Source of the DNA: an uncultured Actinomyces sp.
GTDB taxonomy: Bacteria; Actinomycetota; Actinomycetes; Actinomycetales; Actinomycetaceae
Direction: 5' to 3'
Assembly (NCBI GenBank): GCA_900556405.1
Contig: USPB01000046.1
Coordinates: 1 to 11,386 of the forward strand
Length of the DNA stretch: 11,386 nucleotides
The position numbers were made by a program, and so were the translations under genes. This document shows, piece by piece, positions 1 to 6,030 of this stretch. How positions within the stretch are numbered: position 1 is the stretch's first letter; every line of letters starts with the position of its first letter. The notes under the pieces are model-generated. The model had not been told where the DNA came from, made no database searches, and worked only from the letters and a program-made list of their open reading frames with translations.

Positions 1-240
1 AACTCGCCCAGCACAGCCCCTCCAGTGGCTCTTCCGCGAAAAAGTTCGCCCAGCACAGCCCCTTCAGCAGCATTTCCGCGAAAAACTCGCCCAGCACAGC
101 CCCTCCAGTGGCTCTTCCGCGAAAAAGTTCGCCCAGCAAGCGCAAAAACGCCGATTTTGGGGTGTTTTAAGCGTGCAGGGCGAACTTTTTCGCGCTCACG
201 TCCACCATCAGACCACGCAGGGCGAACTTTTTCGCGCACG
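1..240. repeat. Phased array of short dyad repeats
   Basis: About 3.3 tandem copies of a 41-42 bp unit fill 1-140. Each unit contains the 17-mer CGCGAAAAAGTTCGCCC, at 35-51 and 118-134, with a degenerate version at 77-92. The unit at 1-41 is nearly identical to that at 84-124. Two inverted copies, GGGCGAACTTTTTCGCG, lie at 178-194 and 220-236, again 42 bp apart. The 17-mer is itself a dyad: GCGAA, four bases, TTCGC. The left edge is cut by the window, so the full copy number is unknown. No coding region fits: open frames here only reflect the lack of stop codons in GC-rich repeats. Function is unknown; protein-binding sites or a decaying mobile repeat are both possible. Confidence 0.85.
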
Positions 241-423
241 AGGCGCGACAACGTGGCGACTTTGAAACCGAAAACACCACTGCACTCCCCTGAACAGCAA
301 CCATTGAAACCACCATCACCTCTGCACCCGAAAACTGCGCCAAAACAGCCAATTTCTCACCCGCAAAGGCGATGGCGGTTTCACGCAACCGGGCGGCCTG
401 GCCGACAGGGCCTGACCACAGCG
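241..423. other. Intergenic spacer without recognisable gene
   Basis: This stretch is rich in A and C on the plus strand and contains loosely similar runs such as GAAACCGAAAACACCACTGC and GAAACCACCATCACCTCTGC. I see no gene with a ribosome binding site, no tRNA and no clear promoter. It separates the dyad array from the larger direct-repeat units. Confidence 0.5.
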
Positions 424-757
424 CCCGTGGGCGGCGGCGGACCCTGGCCGGGCGACCAGTGGGCGGCCGACGTTGCAAACGTCGTCAAACCAACGCAATT
501 CATATCGCCTCACGAGGACCCCTGTTACAAACGTCGTCAATCTAAGCCCAAAAACAGCCATTTTCAGCGAAAAAGCCCTCGGATTGACGACGTTCGTAAC
601 AACGGGGCAGAAATCCACACGAAAAACACCTTGGATTGACGACGTTTGTAACAACACACACCCGAGCACCCCAAAAACTCAACACGCGAGACCCCCATGA
701 CGCCCACAGGGAGTAGAGGGACCAGGCTGCGGTACCCGTGAGCGGCGGCGGGGCCTG
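424..757. repeat. Large direct repeat, unit A
   Basis: Unit A is the first of two diverged copies of a long repeat; the strongly matching part is about 439-757 against 905-1169. In order it holds CCCGTGGGCGGCGGCGG (424-440), a shared GGCCGGGCGACCAGTGGGCG block, four copies of the 19-bp motif (472-490, 524-542, 582-600, 634-652), a shared CCGAGCACCCCAAAAACTCA block, and a closing CCCGTGAGCGGCGGCGG (735-751). Unit A is about 50 bp longer than unit B because it retains both 582-600 and 634-652 motif copies, where unit B has one. That difference is what recombination or slippage between the two direct copies would produce. No coding function is supported. Confidence 0.85.
472..652. repeat. Four 19-bp motif copies in unit A
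   Basis: The motif is GTTACAAACGTCGTCAATC or its complement. Forward copies are at 472-490 (variant GTTGCAAACGTCGTCAAAC) and 524-542. Reverse copies are at 582-600 (GATTGACGACGTTCGTAAC) and 634-652 (GATTGACGACGTTTGTAAC). Copies 524-542 and 582-600 form an inverted pair with 18 of 19 positions complementary and a 39-base loop, so a long hairpin is possible in RNA or single-stranded DNA. Confidence 0.9.
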
Positions 758-768
758 ATCGGCACATA

Positions 769-876
769 TTCGCATGCAATTCCCCCACGCACACTTCATG
801 CTTTGAAATGTAATCGTTGAAATTCCAGGCTTTTCACTAAGTGACGAACTGCAGGTGTCAGGGAATTGCATGCGAA
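769..876. repeat. 108-bp element with perfect 16-bp inverted ends
   Basis: TTCGCATGCAATTCCC at 769-784 is the exact reverse complement of GGGAATTGCATGCGAA at 861-876. The 76 bases between them are less GC-rich than the surroundings and hold no open frame of note. The element sits between repeat units A and B. The junction sequence CTTCGAGGCG that follows unit B directly (about 1176-1185) is displaced to 893-902 after unit A, as if roughly 130 bp had been inserted. No flanking target duplication is visible (left GGCACATA, right ACTGAGGA). It could be a miniature inverted-repeat element, a recombination site pair or a structured RNA. Confidence 0.6.
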
Positions 877-904
877 ACTGAGGATAGGGAACGCTTCGAG
901 GCGC

Positions 905-1169
905 GGGACCCGGCCGGGCGACCAGTGGGCGGCCAATGTTACAAATGTCGTCAAACCAACGCGATTCCAATCACCCCGCGAGAGCCCCTGTTACAAACAT
1001 CGTCAATCTACGCCCAATACCGCCATTTTCAGCGAAAAAGCCCTCGGATTGACGACGTTTGTAACAACACGCACCCGAGCACCCCAAAAACTCAACACGC
1101 GAGACCCCCATGACGCCCCCAGGAAGCGGCGGGCCAGGCTGCGGTGCCCGTGGGCGGTGGCGGGGCCTG
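905..1169. repeat. Large direct repeat, unit B
   Basis: Unit B is the second diverged copy of the long repeat. It carries three 19-bp motif copies: 938-956 (GTTACAAATGTCGTCAAAC), 990-1008 (GTTACAAACATCGTCAATC) and, inverted, 1047-1065 (GATTGACGACGTTTGTAAC). The pair 990-1008/1047-1065 repeats the hairpin layout of unit A, with a 38-base loop that is nearly identical in sequence. The unit ends in CCCGTGGGCGGTGGCGG (1147-1163). The plus-strand open frames through it are not supported by ribosome binding sites or by codon-position bias. Confidence 0.85.
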
Positions 1170-1247
1170 GCCGGGCTTCGAGGCGACACGCCGAGCCGAA
1201 GGCTCGCAGCGCGGACGGCGAGCGGGCGGGCCGCCGCCCACGGGCAC
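1144..1247. repeat. GC-rich inverted repeat at repeat-region edge
   Basis: GTGCCCGTGGGCGG at 1144-1157 is exactly complementary to CCGCCCACGGGCAC at 1234-1247, and pairing continues imperfectly inward through the GC-rich arms. The left arm is the same element that opens and closes unit A (424-440, 735-751); the right arm is its only inverted copy here. With 76 bases between the perfect arms this could fold as a large hairpin. It is not followed by a T run, so a simple intrinsic terminator is unlikely. Confidence 0.65.
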
Positions 1248-1332
1248 ACAAAGCAGCCCGGCCCCACGCGGCGCCCGGAACACCCGTGGGACCACAAGCA
1301 AGGCTTATAGGTCAAAACGTGTTGGTTTCGGT

Positions 1333-2456
1333 TTAGTAGGTTTCGTGCCAGGTTCCGCTGTGGTGGAAGTCGGTCCAGTTAACTGCGGTTCCCCACCTGT
1401 CGATCTCGGCTTGTGCTTGGGCGCGGTGGCTGGCCTTGTCGAATTGGTCAATGATCTGTTGGTCGGTGATCGTGGTTTTAAGGATGTGTGCTGGGGTGGC
1501 AGGGAACTCGGTGTGCAGGTAGCACCACCACAACACGGTCTTGACCTGGTGATTAAGGCTCATGCCACGAGCACGCAGCGTAGTTGGGTATTAATCCCGC
1601 CCTCAATCAGGTTCGACGTCCTGGCAATGGGGTCACCTTCAAGGTCAAGGGCGGGATCGAGGTAGGTAAACAGCGTGCCTTGTTTAACCAGCGTGTTGAG
1701 GGAGTTCTTGGCCTGGATCAGCCGGGCATGGGTGGCAACCCAACGTCCGTCTGGTAGCCGGGTGCGCTGGGCTAGGAACTCCTTGTAGGTGGTGTTCCAG
1801 GTGGCGAGTTTGCTCATCCATGCCACTGCCTGGTCAAAGGTAGTGACCTCGAGCAAGGCCTGAGCAAGACTGTAGAGATCAACACCTGCCTGAGTGCGTG
1901 GACGGGTGGTGGTCTTACGCTTGACCGCGCTATAGGCGTGAAAGACACAGCGTTGGATCCGGGTGGTAGGCCAGGTGGTCTTCACCGCGCTGGCGATGCC
2001 TTGCCCACCATCGCACACGACAACATCTGGGGGCGCGATCCTAGACATCAGTGCTTGCCAGGCGCGGGTGGTCTCACCCTTGGCCACGTACCAGCCAAGC
2101 ACATGGGTCTTGGTGCAGGCAATAAGAACCACCAGCTTGTGGGACAGGTAGATTCCGTCAACAAAGACCACATGGTTAACCTCCTCAACCAATGGACAAA
2201 CTGGCCATAGATGCCAAAATGGTTCGTTACGCCGTCGTATGGTGCGTCCCTTGAGCCCGTAATCGGACAGGGTGTATTTGCCGGTGACGAAGTCTAAAAA
2301 CGCACTGAGATGCCGGGCATGGGTATCGTTACGCCGAGACTGGCCTGCCCTACACGCAAGACAGCGGAACCTTGGCCTACCTGTTCGAGTTGAGCCCCAT
2401 TTTTGCGTCGTGCCACCACAGATTGTGCATCGAGGATTTCCTATCCCCCAATCCAA
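1333..2456 (-). pseudogene. IS1249-type transposase, frameshifted near C-terminus
   Basis: This is a DDE transposase of the MULE-like/IS256-related group that would cut and join the element's ends. The main frame (1560-2456, 298 codons) starts with TTG at 2456 and shows an N-terminal zinc ribbon (C10-x2-C13 and C32-x2-C35). The catalytic residues are D100 (VVFVDGIYL), D149 (VVVCDGGQG) and E285 (SNLIEGGIN), with the CxxH signature (RCVFHA, C170/H173) after the second Asp. Just after INTQLR the frame hits a stop at 1560-1562. The missing tail continues in another frame from about 1563 to the stop at 1333, containing MSLNHQVKTVLWWCYLHT. The frames differ by one net base within about 1560-1580, where no slippery homopolymer is seen. 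A mutation or base-calling error is therefore likelier than programmed frameshifting. All three catalytic residues precede the break. The TTG start lacks a clear ribosome binding site. Confidence 0.85.
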
Positions 2457-2506
2457 GCCGATTCAAACCCCGACCTTACCGCGGAATATCAATCAAAAAC
2501 CGGGAT

Positions 2507-2526
2507 AAAACCAACACGACCTGACC
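2507..2526 (-). repeat. Subterminal copy of IS terminal motif
   Basis: AAAACCAACACGACCTGACC differs at only one position from the inner part of the right terminal repeat at about 2596-2615. It sits between the transposase start and the right end. A second transposase-binding site or an old nested end are both possible. Confidence 0.6.
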
Positions 2527-2639
2527 AACCAAGAACTCAAGTCACAACGAGTCCAACCCCCACCTTTCGGCTTTGTAGCAACGAAAGACAGCCCAAAAAC
2601 CAACACAACCTGACCTATAAGCCTCAACAGCCAGGGAAA

Positions 2640-2670
2640 ACAAAAACCGCAGACCCCGAAGGATCTGCGG
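2640..2670 (-). terminator. Intrinsic terminator of tRNA-Leu
   Basis: Read on the minus strand, CCGCAGATCC, loop TTCG and GGGTCTGCGG (stem 2647-2670, with G-U pairs allowed) are followed immediately by TTTTTG. It lies 8 bases beyond the tRNA 3' end. The IS right end is only about 20 bases further on, so the insertion spared the tRNA transcription unit. Confidence 0.85.
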
Positions 2671-2678
2671 TTTCATCG

Positions 2679-2762
2679 TGCGCGAGGGGGGAGTTGAACC
2701 CCCACTCCATCACTGGAACACGGACCTGAACCGTGCGCGTCTGCCTATTCCGCCACTCGCGC
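2679..2762 (-). tRNA. tRNA-Leu (anticodon CAG)
   Basis: This is an 84-base class II tRNA read on the minus strand. The acceptor arm GCGCGAG (2756-2762) pairs with CTCGCGC, followed by discriminator A at 2679. The D arm follows (GGCGGAATAGGCAG). The anticodon stem CACGG/CCGTG encloses the loop TTCAGGT, which gives anticodon CAG for leucine codon CUG. A long variable arm precedes the T arm GGGGGTTCAACTCCCCC. The 3' CCA is not encoded. CUG is the dominant leucine codon in the neighbouring high-GC genes. The gene has its own promoter and terminator. Confidence 0.95.
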
Positions 2763-2772
2763 GTACCCAGAA

Positions 2773-2802
2773 AGAATAGGGGCATCACACCCCTCACGTC
2801 AA
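2773..2802 (-). promoter_or_regulatory. Promoter of tRNA-Leu
   Basis: On the minus strand, -35 TTGACG (complement of 2797-2802), an 18-base spacer and -10 TATTCT (complement of 2773-2778) lie 10 bases before the first base of the mature tRNA. That is close to a vegetative sigma-70-type consensus, as expected for a stable RNA gene. Confidence 0.75.
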
Positions 2803-2847
2803 ATCAGCACCGTATGACCCAGGGCACACGAATCCGCCCTCCATTCA

Positions 2848-2880
2848 CAAAACGCTGCAATCTCAACGAAAACAGCAGCG
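2848..2880 (-). terminator. Possible terminator after ecfT
   Basis: On the minus strand, CGCTGC (2875-2880) pairs with GCAGCG (2853-2858) across a 16-base loop and is followed by TTTTG. It lies 6 bases after the ecfT stop codon. The stem is short, so termination may be weak. Confidence 0.4.
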
Positions 2881-2885
2881 ACAAG

Positions 2886-3761
2886 CTACAGCATCAACCG
2901 GTACGCAACGATGCCAGCAACCCCCAACAGGCTCGCAGCGATCACAGCGACATCCACCCAGCCGAGCCGCACGCGCGCGCCACGGACCGCGCCATCATGC
3001 GCCTCGATGGCTCCCCGCATGGACATGGCCCGCCCGGTTTCGGCGGCGCCGCGCGACGTGGCGGAAAGGATCGCGGTGATGACGTCGACACTCAGGCGCA
3101 CATAGCCGCGCAGCGACAGGGTGGCCACATCCTGGCCGAGGCGCAGCTTGGCGGTATCGAGCACCGCCTGCGCCTGGTCGCGTAGCATCGGCAGGCCTCG
3201 CAGGGCGGAGGCCATGACGAGCGACCACTGATCGACGGGCACTCCCAGGAGCCGCAGCGGCGTGAGGAAGAAACGCAGCGCGGCCGCGAGCGCCGCAGTC
3301 GGCGTTACCCACGCGATGAGGCCCGATCCCCACAGGACGACGAGCGCCAGGGTGGAGACTCGCAGAAACAGCTCGAGCCCATCGCCCAGCCAGGCGCCGA
3401 TGCAGCCGCCAATGAAACCGGAGATCATCCACAGGGGCGGGCGCGGCGCGACGCTCAGCGGCAGGCGGATAATCAGCGATGCGATGACGATGAGGCCACC
3501 GACGATCGCGAGCGTCGACCAGCGCGGCGTCAGGATCACGCACGTGGTGAGCACGGTCCAGCAGGCGATGAGGGTGCCGGGCCAGGCGCGCGACAGCGGC
3601 GTCGCCCAGGACAGGGGTCGAGGCAGGGTGAAGCCCGCGCTTCGCCGCGGCTTCGGGCGCGGGGCTCCTTCGCCGAGGCCGGGAGGGGTCCTCGAAAAGC
3701 GGCCCTCGCTGGCGCCGCCGCCGGGGCCGGTCGCCCCGCAGGCTGAGTGGGGTTCGATCAT
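2886..3761 (-). CDS. ecfT: ECF transporter transmembrane component EcfT
   Basis: The 291-residue product is the membrane scaffold of an energy-coupling factor importer, linking the ATPase pair to the substrate-binding S component. Residues 1-55 are a Gly/Pro/Arg-rich, apparently disordered leader. Hydrophobic segments lie at about 63-100, 109-128, 132-152, 154-171 and 268-288. The cytoplasmic coupling region (about 200-255) contains two x-R-G motifs, SRG (236-238) and MRG (248-250), in the EcfT-typical stretch between the last hydrophobic segments. The ATG at 3761 overlaps the upstream TGA as ATGA, with GAGGGGG 7 bases upstream, so translation is probably coupled to the fused S/ATPase gene. 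Longer open frames upstream only shadow that gene. Family assignment is strong; the substrate is unknown. Confidence 0.85.
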   Translation of the reverse strand: MIEPHSACGATGPGGGASEGRFSRTPPGLGEGAPRPKPRRSAGFTLPRPLSWATPLSRAWPGTLIACWTVLTTCVILTPRWSTLAIVGGLIVIASLIIRLPLSVAPRPPLWMISGFIGGCIGAWLGDGLELFLRVSTLALVVLWGSGLIAWVTPTAALAAALRFFLTPLRLLGVPVDQWSLVMASALRGLPMLRDQAQAVLDTAKLRLGQDVATLSLRGYVRLSVDVITAILSATSRGAAETGRAMSMRGAIEAHDGAVRGARVRLGWVDVAVIAASLLGVAGIVAYRLML

Positions 3762-5896
3762 GAGAGCACCCCCTCGGCGAGGTGGCCGTGGGTGTCGCAC
3801 AGGGAGTCCATGCCTTCGAGGTCGTGGGAGATGACGAGGATGGACAGGCCTGCGCGACGCCGCTCGTCCAGGACGGAGATAAGCAGGTCGCGCGAGGCGG
3901 CATCGAGGCCCGCCATGGGCTCGTCGAGGATGAGAACGCTCGGGTGCGAGGCGAGCAGACCGGCGAGGGCGACGCGGCGCATCTGCCCTCCGGAGAGGTC
4001 GTCGATGCCGCGCGAGGCGAGGGCGGGGTCGAGGCCGACGAGTTCCATGGCCTCGGCGACGATGCGGTCGCCCGCCTCGCGGCTGATCGCGCCCTTGCGG
4101 TGGGCGGAACCGGTGCCGACGCGCGGACCGTAGCCCGCAGCGGCGAGGATGTCGGAGCGCACGGAGGGGCGCTGGAGCTGGAGGCGCGCGAATTGCATGG
4201 AGAGGGCGACGTCGCCGACGCAGCGTTCCATGGGGCGCCCGCCGAGGGTGACGCGCCCCCAGGTGGGCACAAGGAGGCCGGTGAGGACGCGCGACAGCGT
4301 CGTCTTGCCCGACCCGTTGTCCCCGGTGATGAGCATGGCCTGGCCGGGGTCGAGGATGAGGCTGACATCGCGCAGGACCGGCTTCTCCCAGGGGGTGCCG
4401 AGGTCGTAGGTGTGGGCGACGCGGTCGGCCCACAGGTGGGCTGCTTTGGTGAGGGCGGGCGCGCCCGCCGAGGAAGACGCAGGCAGGCCTGACGCGGCGG
4501 GGGCGGGGGAAGCGGGAGGATCCCCGGCCTCGTCGATGAGAAGCCCATCCGCGGCGGCGCTCCCCTCCCCCGCGCGACGGTCGGAGACGATGCGCCCGCT
4601 ACGAATCGTGATGACGCGGTCGGCGCGCGCGCTTTCGGCGGGGTCATGGGTGATGTGGACGACGGCGATGCCGCGCTCGGGCAGGGAGGCGAGGAGGTCG
4701 AGCATCTCCGCGCGGCCCGCGCGGTCGATCATGGCGGTGGATTCGTCGGAGATGAGCAGGCGCGGGGAGCGCGCGAGGGCACCCGCGAGCGCGAGGCGCT
4801 GAAGCTGCCCGCCGGACAGAGAGCGCGGGTCGGCATCGGCGAGGCCAGCGAGGCCGACGCGCTCGAGCAGCTCATCGAGGTCGAGGCCGGCGATATGCTC
4901 GGCGTTCATGCCCCAGGTGACGTCTTCGGCGACACTCTGTCCGAGAACAAGGAGTTCAGAGCGCTGTCCCACGAGTGCGGTCCCACCGACAGCCCCAAGG
5001 ACGCCGCCGCCCTCGCGCGTCCCAGAACCGGGTTCGGCACCCGCGAGGAGGAGGGCCAGGGTGGACTTGCCCGAGCCGTTATGCCCGACGATGACCGTGA
5101 ATTCAGGCCGCTCGAAGCTCAAGGTGACGCCGCGCAGCGCGGGGTGGTCGGCGCCGGGGTAGGTGAAGCTGACGTCGATGAGGGTCAGGGGCAGGGGGGA
5201 CGAGGCCTCGGCGGCGGGTTCTTCATCGACGCGGGCGGTCGCGTCCAGGAGCGGATCCCAGCCTTCGTCGAGGGAGATGCGGCTGAGGATGGCTCCGAGG
5301 AGCCACCTGGCGGCGAGGACCAGGAAGGCGACGCCGATGAGGCGGGTGATGGGGATCCAGATCCACCACCAGTCGACGAACCATTGGCCGAGCTGATGCC
5401 CCGCGTCGACAAAGCCGCCGGAGTGGGGGATGTTCCCGATCAGTTTGAGGAAGCCGTCGAGGGTCTTTTGGATGCTTTCGAGGCCGAGGGTGCGCAGGTC
5501 GGACAGGATCCAGAAGGCGATGCCGGTGCCGACACCCCAGACGAGGCCGAGGCCGGCGGCGACCCCGGAGACGGGGAGCCATGAGGCGCGTTTCTTGTGG
5601 AGGAAGCCGATGATGAGGCCGACGAGGGCGGCCTGGAACGCGCGTCCGGCGGTGGCGACGCCGCCGACGGCGATGGCGAGGAGGATCGTCGAGGCGAAGG
5701 CTGCGACCGCGGCTCGTGGTCGCAGCTTAAGGGAGACCATCGCGAGGGGAACTGCTGTGGCTACCTGGAAGAAGAGCTGAAAGACCGGGGTAACTGTGGC
5801 GATAAGGCCGAAGGTGACGGCAAGGCCAGAGAGAGCGCCGGCGGTCGCCACCTCGACGGGGGTGAGGCGGCGGGCGTCGCGCGCGGTTGAGCTCAT
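3758..5896 (-). CDS. Fused ECF S-component-like domain plus dual ATPase
   Basis: The 712-residue product joins a membrane domain to two ABC ATPases, so with the downstream EcfT it could form a complete ECF vitamin or metal importer. Residues 14-205 hold about six hydrophobic segments with an aromatic WFVDWWWIWIP stretch (172-182), resembling a divergent S component. ATPase 1 (about 236-440) has Walker A GHNGSGKST (271-279), Q311, LSGGQ (360-364), Walker B LLISDE (380-385) and H417; its Walker B is followed by Ser rather than the usual Pro. An Ala/Pro/Ser linker spans about 441-485. ATPase 2 (about 487-712) has GDNGSGKTT (525-533), Q568, LSGGQ (634-638), VLILDE (654-659) and H691. Start chosen: ATG at 5896, where homology-like sequence begins. 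An in-frame ATG at 6037 would add 47 unconvincing residues running into the divergent promoter. ATPase assignment is secure; the S-component role of the N-terminus is inferred from topology and context. Confidence 0.85.
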   Translation of the reverse strand: MSSTARDARRLTPVEVATAGALSGLAVTFGLIATVTPVFQLFFQVATAVPLAMVSLKLRPRAAVAAFASTILLAIAVGGVATAGRAFQAALVGLIIGFLHKKRASWLPVSGVAAGLGLVWGVGTGIAFWILSDLRTLGLESIQKTLDGFLKLIGNIPHSGGFVDAGHQLGQWFVDWWWIWIPITRLIGVAFLVLAARWLLGAILSRISLDEGWDPLLDATARVDEEPAAEASSPLPLTLIDVSFTYPGADHPALRGVTLSFERPEFTVIVGHNGSGKSTLALLLAGAEPGSGTREGGGVLGAVGGTALVGQRSELLVLGQSVAEDVTWGMNAEHIAGLDLDELLERVGLAGLADADPRSLSGGQLQRLALAGALARSPRLLISDESTAMIDRAGRAEMLDLLASLPERGIAVVHITHDPAESARADRVITIRSGRIVSDRRAGEGSAAADGLLIDEAGDPPASPAPAASGLPASSSAGAPALTKAAHLWADRVAHTYDLGTPWEKPVLRDVSLILDPGQAMLITGDNGSGKTTLSRVLTGLLVPTWGRVTLGGRPMERCVGDVALSMQFARLQLQRPSVRSDILAAAGYGPRVGTGSAHRKGAISREAGDRIVAEAMELVGLDPALASRGIDDLSGGQMRRVALAGLLASHPSVLILDEPMAGLDAASRDLLISVLDERRRAGLSILVISHDLEGMDSLCDTHGHLAEGVLS

Positions 5897-5926
5897 GTGC
5901 CTAGTGTCCCAGGCCCCGCCCACATC

Positions 5927-5964
5927 TGCGACCGCCGGGCTGCGATCGCCGGGCTGCGATCGCC
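5927..5964. repeat. 14-bp tandem repeat upstream of ECF operon
   Basis: Two and three-quarter tandem copies of TGCGAYCGCCGGGC occupy 5927-5964. Copies two and three contain the perfect octamer palindrome GCGATCGC (5942-5949, 5956-5963); copy one has GCGACCGC. The repeat ends about 30 bases before the ECF start codon, in what would be its promoter or leader. It could be an operator pair or simple slippage. I see no riboswitch core in 5897-6030. Confidence 0.7.
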
Positions 5965-6030
5965 CACCACACAGCAGCCAGAAGCACCCCAAGACACCTG
6001 ACAAGTCCAAGATTTTAAAGTAATTAATTG

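Larger units (their letters stand above)
1302..2623 (-). mobile_element. IS1249-like insertion sequence (IS256-related)
   Basis: The element is bounded by imperfect terminal inverted repeats. The left end starts GGCTTATAGGTCAaaacGTG (1302 onward) and continues TTGGTTT; the right end (about 2597-2623) reads GGCTTATAGGTCAggttGTG, then TTGGTTT, on the minus strand. It is 1322 bp long with one transposase gene on the minus strand (1333-2456). A near copy of the right terminal motif, AAAACCAACACGACCTGACC, lies inside at 2507-2526 and may be a second transposase-binding site. IS256-related elements normally make an 8-bp target duplication; the flanks ACAAGCAA (left) and TCAACAGC (right) do not match. 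Family assignment rests on transposase motifs and my recognition of the IS1249 type. Confidence 0.85.

Noticed and set aside
35..236. LexA/SOS boxes
   Set aside because: The actinobacterial box has CGAAC-N4-GTTCG; here the half sites are CGAA-N4-TTCG, so the spacing is wrong.
472..1065. CRISPR array
   Set aside because: The 19-bp motif is too short, occurs in both orientations, and the spacers are unequal and themselves repeated; no cas gene is nearby.
1144..1247. Intrinsic terminator
   Set aside because: The hairpin is large and GC-rich but has a long loop and no T run on either strand.
25..1336. Several overlapping open frames in the repeat region
   Set aside because: They translate the repeats in several frames on both strands, lack convincing ribosome binding sites and encode no fold.
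2995..4647. Minus-strand open frame of 550 codons
   Set aside because: It runs in a second frame through the ATPase and EcfT genes; the Pro/Ser/Arg-rich product is a shadow typical of GC-rich DNA.
4646..5584. Long plus-strand open frame of about 312 codons
   Set aside because: It lies antisense to the fused ECF ATPase gene, is rich in Glu/Gly/Ala with no domain, and reflects GC-biased third positions of the real gene.
5897..6030. Cobalamin, TPP or other riboswitch before the ECF operon
   Set aside because: No conserved B12-box, thi-box or similar core could be seen on the minus strand; a covariance search would be decisive.
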